Of a stretch of DNA of 7,167 nucleotides, positions 1 to 5,741 are shown one piece after another. This DNA is from an uncultured Pleurocapsa sp. Its GTDB lineage: Bacteria > Cyanobacteriota > Cyanobacteriia > Cyanobacteriales > Xenococcaceae. The stretch is from positions 1 to 7,167 of the forward strand of contig CAKZYI010000837.1 in assembly GCA_937884735.1 (NCBI GenBank). The letters run 5' to 3'. A program made the position numbers and the translations under genes. The first letter of the stretch is position 1, and every line of letters starts with the position of its first letter. The notes beneath the pieces were generated by a model, which did not search any database, was not told the origin of the DNA, and saw only the letters and a program-made list of their open reading frames with translations.

Positions 1-141
1 ACTGCCCACAAGCTTGCTCGTGGCTCGATCTATCGCATTATTTTTTCTAATTGGTATCAAGTAAAAATTAAATTTATTTTGTCCGATTCCACAGGGGTAG
101 ATTACCAAGATGTTGAGACAGAAAATCAACCAAGGTTTTAA
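1..141 (+). pseudogene. Possible 3' remnant of an IS transposase (left edge)
   Basis: Frame 1 is open from the window edge to the TAA at 139-141. The first residues read TAHKLARGSIYRIIF, then NWYQVKIKF. The AHKLAR-x-IY pattern resembles the C-terminal stretch of IS110-like transposases, as I remember them. The reading then runs into the antisense of the LysR gene, which ends at 74, so at most about 70 bases can be transposase sequence. The remainder would be run-through. The resemblance is short and comes from memory only; it could be chance. Confidence 0.2.
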
Positions 142-1003
142 CTCGTAACGAATGACGGCGATTTGGTAAATAAAGAGCGTAGATGCCTGTATCCATATCT
201 ACATGGGGATGGAATTGAAAATCATCGAGTACAGTCTGTAGTCTGTCTTCACTAATATCTTCGCCGATTAACCAGGTAGGCATCAAAATTAAGCCGACAC
301 CATCTATACAAGCCTGTCGTAAAACTTCTGAATTATTTGCTACCAATGAACCGTTAACTTTAACCTCACATACTTCTTTGTCTCTTTGAAAACGCCAGAT
401 CTCATAGCCAGTAGAATAGCTAAAACATAGGCAATTATGATGAACTAAATCTTGAGGATGTTCGGGAATACCATGCTGGCTCAAATATGCTTTGCTACCG
501 CATACTTTGCGGGTATAAGAGGCAATTTTTTGAACTAGCCAGCTAGCACCAGAACGATCTAAATTACCAAAGCGAATCACCACGTCTAATTCTTCTTCTA
601 CGGGATTAGCAAGAGCATCGCTGAAGGTTAAATTTAACTGAATCTCAGGGTATTGCTGAAAAAAATCTTTGAGCAGAGGGGCAACGTAAAGTCTTCCAAA
701 AGCTACAGGTAGACTTACTCGCAACAAACCTCGCGGCACTTCATCCTGTTCGGCAACAGAGAGATCTGCTGCTTCTATATCCTGAAGAATTGGCACTATT
801 TTGTCATAGTATTTGCGTCCTTGAGGAGTAAGGCTGATGCTGCGAGTGGAACGGTTAGTTAGTTGTGTGTGCAGCAGCTTTTCTAAGGAATTTACCTGAC
901 GAGTAACGGAGGAAACGGCAAGATTCAGTTGGCGAGATGCTTCGCTAAAACTTCCTGTTTCCACGACTCTGACGAAGGCTTGCATGGCAGCTAGTCGATC
1001 CAT
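74..1003 (-). CDS. LysR-family transcriptional regulator (CrgA/DmlR-like subgroup)
   Basis: A cytoplasmic DNA-binding regulator of 309 residues, the normal LysR length. An N-terminal winged helix-turn-helix spans residues 1-60, with the recognition region around ASRQLNLAVSSVTRQ (22-36) and the typical LTPQGRKYY (58-66). An effector-binding domain follows from about residue 92 (GLLRVSLPVAFGR) to 300, with the conserved CIDGVGLILMPTWLI near 232-246. The opening MDRLAAMQAFVRVVETGSFS is typical of the large CrgA/DmlR/AaeR-like subgroup. The ATG at 1001-1003 (complement) fits the family N-terminus exactly, although no strong ribosome binding site precedes it. It is divergent from the MFS transporter gene, the classic arrangement in which a LysR protein controls its neighbour and itself from the shared spacer. 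The effector is unknown. Since the transporter looks broken, the regulator may have lost its main local target. Confidence 0.93.
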   Translation of the reverse strand: MDRLAAMQAFVRVVETGSFSEASRQLNLAVSSVTRQVNSLEKLLHTQLTNRSTRSISLTPQGRKYYDKIVPILQDIEAADLSVAEQDEVPRGLLRVSLPVAFGRLYVAPLLKDFFQQYPEIQLNLTFSDALANPVEEELDVVIRFGNLDRSGASWLVQKIASYTRKVCGSKAYLSQHGIPEHPQDLVHHNCLCFSYSTGYEIWRFQRDKEVCEVKVNGSLVANNSEVLRQACIDGVGLILMPTWLIGEDISEDRLQTVLDDFQFHPHVDMDTGIYALYLPNRRHSLRVKTLVDFLSQHLGNLPLWNRTK

Positions 1004-1034
1004 GATTTATTTTTGCGTTTTATGCAAAGATGTT

Positions 1035-1048
1035 TAGCTTGAGAGCTA
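1035..1048. promoter_or_regulatory. Candidate LysR operator palindrome
   Basis: The LysR/MFS spacer contains a perfect inverted repeat, TAGCT-TGAG-AGCTA. LysR proteins usually bind interrupted palindromes of the T-N11-A type; this one is T-N12-A. It lies 32 bases upstream of the regulator start and about 77 bases before the original MFS start, where an autoregulatory operator would be expected. The overlapping TATATT (1047-1052) could be a -10 element on the plus strand, but I see no good -35. The functional assignment is inference. Confidence 0.35.
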
Positions 1049-1124
1049 TATTAACATTTATTGTGAACAGAGTTAAAGTGAAATCTAACTGCCTTTGGTA
1101 TCTCAGCTCAATTACCCAGTAAAA

Positions 1125-2287
1125 ATGAAATCTAAAACGCTCTGGTTAATGTCGGTTATCTGTGGTTTAGCAGTAGCTAATCTTTAATACAATCAACCCA
1201 TCCTCGCTCAAATTGCTTTGATGCAGATGCCTCAGAAGTAGGCTGGATTCCTACCCTAACTCAAATGGGTTATGCTTCTGGACTGCTGCTGTTTGTACCA
1301 CTAGGCGATCGCTTAGAACGACGCAGATTAGTAACTATCATGCTAACTCTAACTGCGATCGCTTTATTCCTGGCTGCATTATCGCCCAATCTACTTTGGC
1401 TGATTCTTACCAGTTATCTAATTGGTGCAGCTACGGTAATGGCTCAAATTATCTTGCCCTTTGCTACGGACTTAGTAAGCGAAAAGATTCAAGGCAAAAT
1501 TATCGGCAATCTAATGAGTGCCTTATTTATGGGAACGCTATTTGCTAGACGCTTTGGAGGTTGGTTGGCAGAGCAGTTTGGTTGGCGGAGTATTTATTGG
1601 TTAGCGGGAGTATTGATGCTTTTGCTGACGGTAGCTTCAACGAAATTACTTCCTTCAAATCAGCCTAAATCGAAGTTGAGCTATAAACAACTGATGCGAT
1701 CGCTTTTAACCCTAATTAAATCTTATCCCGCTTTGCGATCTGCCAGTTTAATTCAAGCCATGCTCTTTGCCTCCTTTAGCGTCTTTTGGTCAACCCTGGC
1801 TTTTCTACTATCCCGTCCACCCTACAACTACGGTAGTAACGCCATCGGCATGTTTGGACTGGTGGGTATTACAGGAATTATCGCTGCTCCTCTATTGGGC
1901 AAACTAGCAGATAAAGGTAACGCTAAGACACTGCGATCGATGGTTAATATTGCCGTTACCCTAACTATTGCGTCCTACCTCATCTTTTGGCAGTTGGGAA
2001 CGCAACTATGGGGCTTGATTTTAGGCAGCATTTTACTCAATCTTGGGAGTCAGGGAGGACTAATAGCCAATCAGGTCAAAATTTATCGTCTCAATAAAGA
2101 TGCTCGCAGTCGGCTTAATACGGTATTTATGGTGACAACTTTTGTAGGTGCATCCCTCGGTTCAATCATTGGGGCGTATGGCTGGAGTATTGCTGGTTGG
2201 ACGGGAGTTTGCCTGGCTGGACTGATACCTGGAGCAATCGCAGTGATTCATCTTTGGTATCCTCGCAAACGCCATTCCAGAGCTTAA
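1125..2287 (+). pseudogene. MFS transporter, broken at the N-terminus (nonsense + frameshift)
   Basis: A major facilitator superfamily inner-membrane transporter. The intact family start is visible at ATG 1125: MKSKTLWLMSVICGLAVANL followed by a TAA (1185-1187) where homologues have tyrosine, then YNQPILAQI. The reading frame must then change near 1215 to continue as FDADASEVGWIPTLTQMGYA. From there it is open to 2287. Motif A is present as GDRLERRRL (14-22 of the ATG-1265 product), and further membrane helices follow, with ARRFGGW near 94-100. Starting at ATG 1265 would give a 340-residue protein lacking the first helix and loop, against about 390-400 for the family; that ATG has no ribosome binding site. 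The gene is divergent from the LysR gene, its probable regulator. The substrate cannot be told; drug or metabolite efflux is a family-level guess. Two lesions within 30 bases favour a real pseudogene, but sequencing error is possible. Confidence 0.8.
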
Positions 2288-2498
2288 TTAGATTTCTTTT
2301 CAATTATTTAAACAAACATAACATGTAGCCGTAGGAGGTTAAGTTAGAACAAGTTTATTTGATTGCTCGTAAGTAATTAGTAATGAGTAATAAGTAATTA
2401 GTAATGAAGAGGACGTTTCTGCGATCATAAGTAATGCGCTTAGTTGAGGTCACGTCTTTTGAGGTTTCTTTAAATGCCAGTGATGACCGTCGCCGCGA
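2288..2498. other. Spacer after the MFS gene without a supported gene
   Basis: This is the gene-free part of the 476-base MFS-permease spacer. It holds a short heptamer array (listed separately) and an AGGAGG at 2332-2337 that is not followed by a start codon at useful distance. I found no convincing terminator hairpin behind the MFS gene, and no RNA gene. Confidence 0.6.
2370..2404. repeat. Heptanucleotide tandem repeat (NNAGTAA type)
   Basis: Five consecutive 7-base units: TAAGTAA, TTAGTAA, TGAGTAA, TAAGTAA, TTAGTAA, then a degenerate TGAAGAG. Units 1-3 recur as units 4-6 with a 21-base super-period. Such short tandemly repeated repetitive (STRR) sequences are well known in cyanobacterial spacers. 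Confidence 0.85.
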
Positions 2499-2708
2499 CT
2501 AGTCCTTTAGGAAAACGTTCGTACTGGGTAATGAGTGTCCTAATATAAATCCGTATTGTAATAAATGCAAAACTCTAGAGCTATATCTGAGATTAACATA
2601 TCTGCCTTCATTAGTAGCTGTTTGGCTGGTATCGTCAGGTAAACGAAACCGAAATAGACCTTCATCTAAATCCAATAAATAATACTTCTTAAACATAAAT
2701 ATTCTCAT
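2499..2708 (-). CDS. Doubtful small hypothetical ORF (69 aa)
   Basis: The reading runs MRIFMFKKYYLLDLDEGLFR, then FRLPDDTSQ and on to GHSLPSTNVFLKD. I do not recognise a family. The first half, with its acidic and aromatic mix, looks more protein-like than the second half, which runs into repeat-like sequence (TTACCCAGTACG). There is no evident ribosome binding site, no membrane segment and no conserved motif. Its start overlaps the candidate Fur site and promoter region of the permease gene on the other strand. It could be a real small protein, the remnant of a larger gene, or a chance ORF; I lean towards the last two. Confidence 0.2.
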   Translation of the reverse strand: MRIFMFKKYYLLDLDEGLFRFRLPDDTSQTATNEGRYVNLRYSSRVLHLLQYGFILGHSLPSTNVFLKD

Positions 2709-2712
2709 TAAA
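2694..2712 (+). promoter_or_regulatory. Candidate Fur box upstream of the iron-uptake operon
   Basis: The sequence CATAAATATTCTCATTAAA lies 51 bases before the permease start. Its complement contains AATGAGAATATTTATG, close to the Fur consensus GATAATGATAATCATTATC (NAT-type hexamers, GAGAAT core) and to the AT-rich sites reported for cyanobacterial FurA. A possible -10, TAAAAT, follows at 2718-2723. This is consistent with iron-repressed transcription of a ferric-chelate transporter. AT-rich DNA gives chance matches, so this is a moderate call. Confidence 0.4.
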
Positions 2713-2763
2713 CAGGTAAAATACTAAAATTGTGGAATAAATAGGGCTGACAAACAACAAGAC

Positions 2764-3807
2764 ATGACAAAACAATGGCTAATTATTCGCCCTAAAGTAT
2801 TACCAATATCATTTCATCTCGATCGCCGAGTGCCATTAGTTTTATTAATTCTTACTCTGGTGACGCTCTTGGCAATGATAATTAGCGTTGGCTATGGAGA
2901 GTATCCTATTTCACCTCTAGATGTAGTCAAGACTTTATTAGGTTTGCCTACTGCTAATGGAGACTATGCCTTTATTATCAATACTTTGCGTCTGCCACGA
3001 ACTATTACTGCTTTTCTGGTTGGGGTAGGACTGGCGATCGCAGGTACAATTACTCAAGGCATCACTCGTAACCCTTTAGCTGCCCCCAGTATCATCGGCG
3101 TAAATGCAGGGGCGACTTTAGCTGCGGTAACTTTGCTGATTTTGTTGCCCAATACTCCCGTATCTCTACTTCCCTTTGCTGCTTTTGGGGGTGCATTAAT
3201 AGTATCGTTGTTGATTTACCTGTTAGCTTGGCAGGGAGGTAGCTCCCCCGTTAGGCTTATTTTGGTCGGTATCGGCTTTAGTTTGATTGCTGGTGCGTTG
3301 ACCGATATTATGATTACCTTTGGCGAAATTAATACCGTATCTCAGGCTTTAGTTTGGTTAGCAGGTAGTGTTTATGGGCGTAGTTGGTCGCAGGTATTTT
3401 CCTTAATTCCCTGGATTATTATCTTTAGTGCGATCGCTTTACTGCTTACTAGAGAATTAAATACTTTAAATCTGGGAGATGAAGTAGCTCGCGGTTTGGG
3501 CAGTCAGGTGGAATGGCAGCGCGGTTTATTACTCTTAACCGCCGTAGCTTTAGCAGGATCGAGCGTAGCGACAGCAGGGGCAGTCGGTTTTGTTGGTTTG
3601 ATGTCGCCTCACTTGGGAAGGCAATTAGTCGGGGCTTCTCATGAAGGGCTGCTACCCGTATCAGCCATGCTTGGAGGAATGCTGGTAGTCATTGCAGACT
3701 TGTTAGGCAGAGTATTGTTTGCACCTTTAGAGTTACCCTGTGGCATTATCACCGCAGCCATAGGTGCGCCGTATTTTGTCTATTTATTGATTAGTCAGCG
3801 GAAATGA
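2764..3807 (+). CDS. FecCD-family ABC transporter permease (iron/siderophore type)
   Basis: An inner-membrane permease of 347 residues, the usual size for the BtuC/FecCD family, which moves ferric siderophores, haem or cobalamin with a binding protein and an ATPase. Family signatures are clear: LRLPRTITAFLVGVGLAIAG (75-94), then TQGITRNPLAAPSIIGVNAGA (97-117); the cytoplasmic NLGDEVARGLG (236-246), which contacts the ATPase; GFVGLMSPHLGRQLVG (275-290); and ELPCGIITAAIGAPYFVYLL (323-342). About nine or ten hydrophobic helices can be traced, the first near 23-43. The ATG has no strong ribosome binding site, but the N-terminus fits the family. The ATPase follows after 43 bases, so the two are likely cotranscribed. 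FecCD permeases work as dimers; no second permease or binding protein is present here, so it is either a homodimer or has a partner elsewhere. The ferric-chelate assignment is family-level inference; the exact substrate is unknown. Confidence 0.93.
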   Translation: MTKQWLIIRPKVLPISFHLDRRVPLVLLILTLVTLLAMIISVGYGEYPISPLDVVKTLLGLPTANGDYAFIINTLRLPRTITAFLVGVGLAIAGTITQGITRNPLAAPSIIGVNAGATLAAVTLLILLPNTPVSLLPFAAFGGALIVSLLIYLLAWQGGSSPVRLILVGIGFSLIAGALTDIMITFGEINTVSQALVWLAGSVYGRSWSQVFSLIPWIIIFSAIALLLTRELNTLNLGDEVARGLGSQVEWQRGLLLLTAVALAGSSVATAGAVGFVGLMSPHLGRQLVGASHEGLLPVSAMLGGMLVVIADLLGRVLFAPLELPCGIITAAIGAPYFVYLLISQRK

Positions 3808-3817
3808 CAAAGTAGGA

Positions 3818-3831
3818 GATAGCAGATAGCA
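3818..3831. repeat. Two-unit heptamer repeat in the permease-ATPase spacer
   Basis: GATAGCA occurs twice head to tail, just after TAGGAG (3813-3818). The only Shine-Dalgarno-like sequence of the spacer is thus about 33 bases from the ATPase start, too far for normal use. This suggests that repeat growth has separated it from the start codon. Confidence 0.5.
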
Positions 3832-3850
3832 ATTTTATTTTTAAACTATT

Positions 3851-4732
3851 ATGAATCGCAGTAAGAATAATATATCGTCTAGTTTTTCCGTCTCCTCTTC
3901 ACCTCGTCCCCCTGTCTCCCCGTCTCCCAGTCATCGCCTAGAAGCCAAACAGCTTACCTTGGGATATGACAGCACGACGATTGTGCGGAATTTAAATTTA
4001 GGGATTCCTACAGGTAAAACCACCGTGTTAGTCGGGGCAAACGGCTGTGGTAAGTCTACCCTATTGCGAGGGCTAGCCAAATTATTGAAACCCAAGTCAG
4101 GCAATGTTTATCTTGATGGCAAAGATATTTCTAAGCTTAAGGCGAAAACTGTAGCCAGAAAACTAGGAATGTTACCTCAAAGTCCGACTGCACCAGAAGG
4201 ATTAACAGTCAAAGATTTAGTTGCAATGGGGCGGTATCCCTATCAAAGCTGGATACAGCAGTGGTCGAAAGAAGATGAATTAAAAGTAGCTGAAGCTTTA
4301 GAGATTACCACGATGACTGAACTAGCAGATCGAGCCTTGGATAGTCTTTCTGGAGGACAAAGACAAAGAGCCTGGATTGCAATGGTATTGGCTCAAGATA
4401 CGGATATTTTGTTGCTAGATGAACCAACAACCTTTCTAGACTTATCTCATCAGGTGGAATTATTAGATTTATTGGATGAACTCCAAGAAACTAAGCAAAA
4501 AACTATTGTGATGATTCTACACGACCTCAATCTCTCTTGTCGCTATGCCGATTATTTAGTTGCAGTGCAGCAAGGAAAAGTATATGCTACGGGAACTCCA
4601 GAACAAGTAATGACAGAAGAGACAGTGCGAGATGTATTTAATTTGGAATGCCGTATCGTTAGCGATCCTTTAGCTAATACGCCCATGTGTATTCCTATTG
4701 GGCGGAAGGTAACTAAAAGACAAGAAGACTAG
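3851..4732 (+). CDS. FecE/FhuC-like ABC transporter ATP-binding protein
   Basis: The ATPase that powers the FecCD permease just upstream, on the cytoplasmic face of the inner membrane. All nucleotide-binding motifs are intact: A-loop Tyr39, Walker A GANGCGKST (62-70), Q-loop Gln110 in MLPQSP, signature LSGGQRQR (166-173), Walker B ILLLDEP (186-192) with catalytic Glu191, and H-loop His224 in ILHDLN. The C-terminus (DPLANTPMCIPIGRK, 272-286) is typical of cyanobacterial FecE-like proteins. The 293 residues exceed the usual 255-270 because the domain begins only near residue 29. Residues 10-28 (SSFSVSSSPRPPVSPSPSH) are low-complexity Ser/Pro encoded by a C-rich intergenic-type repeat. No other plausible start lies between that repeat and the domain, so the ATG at 3851 is probably right. 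Ferric-siderophore import is the likeliest role; cobalamin or haem are alternatives. Confidence 0.93.
   Translation: MNRSKNNISSSFSVSSSPRPPVSPSPSHRLEAKQLTLGYDSTTIVRNLNLGIPTGKTTVLVGANGCGKSTLLRGLAKLLKPKSGNVYLDGKDISKLKAKTVARKLGMLPQSPTAPEGLTVKDLVAMGRYPYQSWIQQWSKEDELKVAEALEITTMTELADRALDSLSGGQRQRAWIAMVLAQDTDILLLDEPTTFLDLSHQVELLDLLDELQETKQKTIVMILHDLNLSCRYADYLVAVQQGKVYATGTPEQVMTEETVRDVFNLECRIVSDPLANTPMCIPIGRKVTKRQED
3885..3928. repeat. C-rich (GTCTCCCC) repeat inside the ATPase N-terminus
   Basis: A pyrimidine-rich tract with repeated GTCTCC units, including GTCTCCCCGTC at 3914-3924. The same 11-mer recurs at 4972-4982 behind the gene. It resembles the C-rich spacer repeats of cyanobacteria, but here it is translated in frame as a Ser/Pro linker. 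Confidence 0.65.
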
Positions 4733-4740
4733 GAGAATAA

Positions 4741-4839
4741 AAGCGAATAATCGAATCAAGCCTAGTCTTAATTTCTCTGCTTTCAGTAATGTTTTTGGGA
4801 GCGCCGTTGACCCTCAAAATGACATGGATTCAGGGTTGA
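4741..4839 (+). pseudogene. Possible remnant of a secreted/lipoprotein N-terminus
   Basis: After the AGGAG (4731-4735) that overlaps the ATPase stop codon, one frame reads RIIESSLVLISLLSVMFLGAP, then LTLKMTWIQG and a TGA. This resembles a signal peptide, and FLGAP could be a decayed lipobox (L-x-G/A-C). There is no ATG; an ATA at 4747, 11 bases after the AGGAG, could be a mutated start. A binding-protein gene for the transporter would fit this position. The evidence is weak: about 30 codons, no homology test, and chance hydrophobic stretches are common. Confidence 0.2.
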
Positions 4840-4846
4840 TTTTGCT

Positions 4847-4875
4847 GAGAACGATTTTCATGACTAGCCTAAAAT
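4847..4875 (+). promoter_or_regulatory. Fur box with -10 element, no gene downstream
   Basis: GAGAACGATTTTCATGACT (4847-4865) matches the 19-base Fur consensus GATAATGATAATCATTATC at 12 positions and has the GARAA-cga-TTYTC dyad. A -10-like TAAAAT (4870-4875) follows, so the site would cover the -35 region, the usual position for Fur repression. The expected direction is rightward, but the following DNA has no gene before the transposable element and the AT-rich spacer. It lies next to the iron-uptake operon, which supports an iron link. Confidence 0.45.
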
Positions 4876-4936
4876 GCTGCTAACACTAAACCCTGTTGGT
4901 ATAAGTTGTTTAAAATTAATGGAATAAAAGATAGAC

Positions 4937-4982
4937 TTTTCTTCTTTTCTCCTAGTCCCCCCAGTTTCTACGTCTCCCCGTC
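4937..4982. repeat. C-rich (GTCTCCCC) repeat, intergenic copy
   Basis: A pyrimidine-rich tract containing AGTCCCCCC (4954-4962) and GTCTCCCCGTC (4972-4982). It shares the 11-mer and the GTCCCCC word with the tract inside the ATPase gene, so both probably belong to one dispersed repeat family. Confidence 0.6.
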
Positions 4983-5087
4983 AAATCAAATAAGTAACCT
5001 TGATGAATCGGATTTAGTATAATTCCCTAACCTTATTACAAACAAATTATACCTTTTCTCAACTTGTTACCAATTACTAAAGACCAA

Positions 5088-5271
5088 TAATGAACGCCTG
5101 GTGTGAATTAAAATGACATACGGGATAGCTCTTCGATTAAGCAATTACATAAATCAAAGTATAAAAATATAAATGATTGTCTTCTTGAATAGCTAATAGC
5201 TAAAAGCTGAGAGCTAATAGCTACGAACCAATAACTTCTCAACGAAGCTAATTCACACCAGGCGTAATGAA
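5088..5271. mobile_element. 170-bp MITE-like element with 16-bp TIRs and 7-bp target duplication
   Basis: The element runs from 5095 to 5264. Its left end CGCCTGGTGTGAATTA (5095-5110) and right end TAATTCACACCAGGCG (5249-5264) are perfect reverse complements over 16 bases. Directly outside, TAATGAA stands at 5088-5094 and again at 5265-5271, an exact 7-base direct repeat abutting both ends. This is the signature of transposition with target duplication. There is no transposase or other ORF inside, so it is a miniature non-autonomous element that would depend on a transposase acting in trans. It contains a five-unit heptamer array. I cannot assign it to an IS family from the ends alone. The intact duplication suggests a fairly recent insertion. 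Confidence 0.88.
5190..5224. repeat. Five-unit heptamer array inside the mobile element
   Basis: The units TAGCTAA, TAGCTAA, AAGCTGA, GAGCTAA, TAGCTAC follow each other without gaps. This is an STRR-type array with its own unit sequence, lying off-centre within the 170-bp element. Confidence 0.8.
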
Positions 5272-5349
5272 TGAAACTTTATCGGTTTTAGCAAGAAGAT
5301 TGTCTATTAAACTTACAGCTATTTTTTATATTATTTAATAATAAAATAT

Positions 5350-5394
5350 ATCAAGAATACATTAGTCTAAAATAATCTTTTAAATATTCTTGAT
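5350..5394. repeat. Inverted repeat in AT-rich DNA
   Basis: ATCAAGAATA (5350-5359) and TATTCTTGAT (5385-5394) are perfect 10-base inverted arms around a 25-base loop. The loop is too long and the downstream DNA lacks a T-run in the right place for a normal intrinsic terminator. It may be a regulator site, part of another decayed element, or chance in AT-rich sequence. Confidence 0.4.
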
Positions 5395-5741
5395 TAACAT
5401 TTTTTAATAATAAACTTACCATTATGTAGCTTAAAGCACATAAAGTATAAAATTTTCATTATTTAATTAAATTTATTAACAAAAGCTTGGTTAACAATGA
5501 AAACTAACTTCAAGCGAAATATTTGCCAACTAAAAATATTGAAATAGCAAATAACCATTTTTTAGTCTTGTAATAAATAACAGCTACAAAAGAAGCCTTT
5601 TAAAATGATTTCGTCAGAAAAATGGCAACGAATCAAAAATAGTAGGTGTCGAAAATAATTTTATATTCCACATTAGTTTTGTGGTTTTCAGATATTTTCA
5701 ACCAATATTAACTGTTATGAATATTCAGAGATATACTCAAA

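Larger units (their letters stand above)
4733..5741. other. 1-kb gene-poor spacer
   Basis: No full gene is visible on either strand between the ATPase and the FGE-like gene. The separate entries list what it holds: a possible signal-peptide remnant, an orphan Fur-box promoter, a C-rich repeat, a small transposable element with a heptamer array inside, and an inverted repeat. The part from 5272 to 5741 is strongly AT-rich and presumably contains the promoter of the FGE-like gene, but I cannot point to a clear -35/-10 pair. I see no tRNA or terminator. Confidence 0.7.

Noticed and set aside
1265..2287. MFS gene as an intact 340-residue protein from ATG 1265
   Set aside because: It would lack the first helix, has no ribosome binding site, and the missing N-terminus is readable upstream across two lesions.
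4831..4895. CAGGGTT (4831-4837) and AACCCTG (4889-4895) as ends of a small element or hairpin
   Set aside because: Only 7 bases with a 51-base loop and no target duplication. An ACCCT at 4810 can pair as well, so no structure is preferred.
5001..5023. TTGATG and TATAAT as a promoter
   Set aside because: The spacing of 12 bases is too short and no gene follows at a useful distance.
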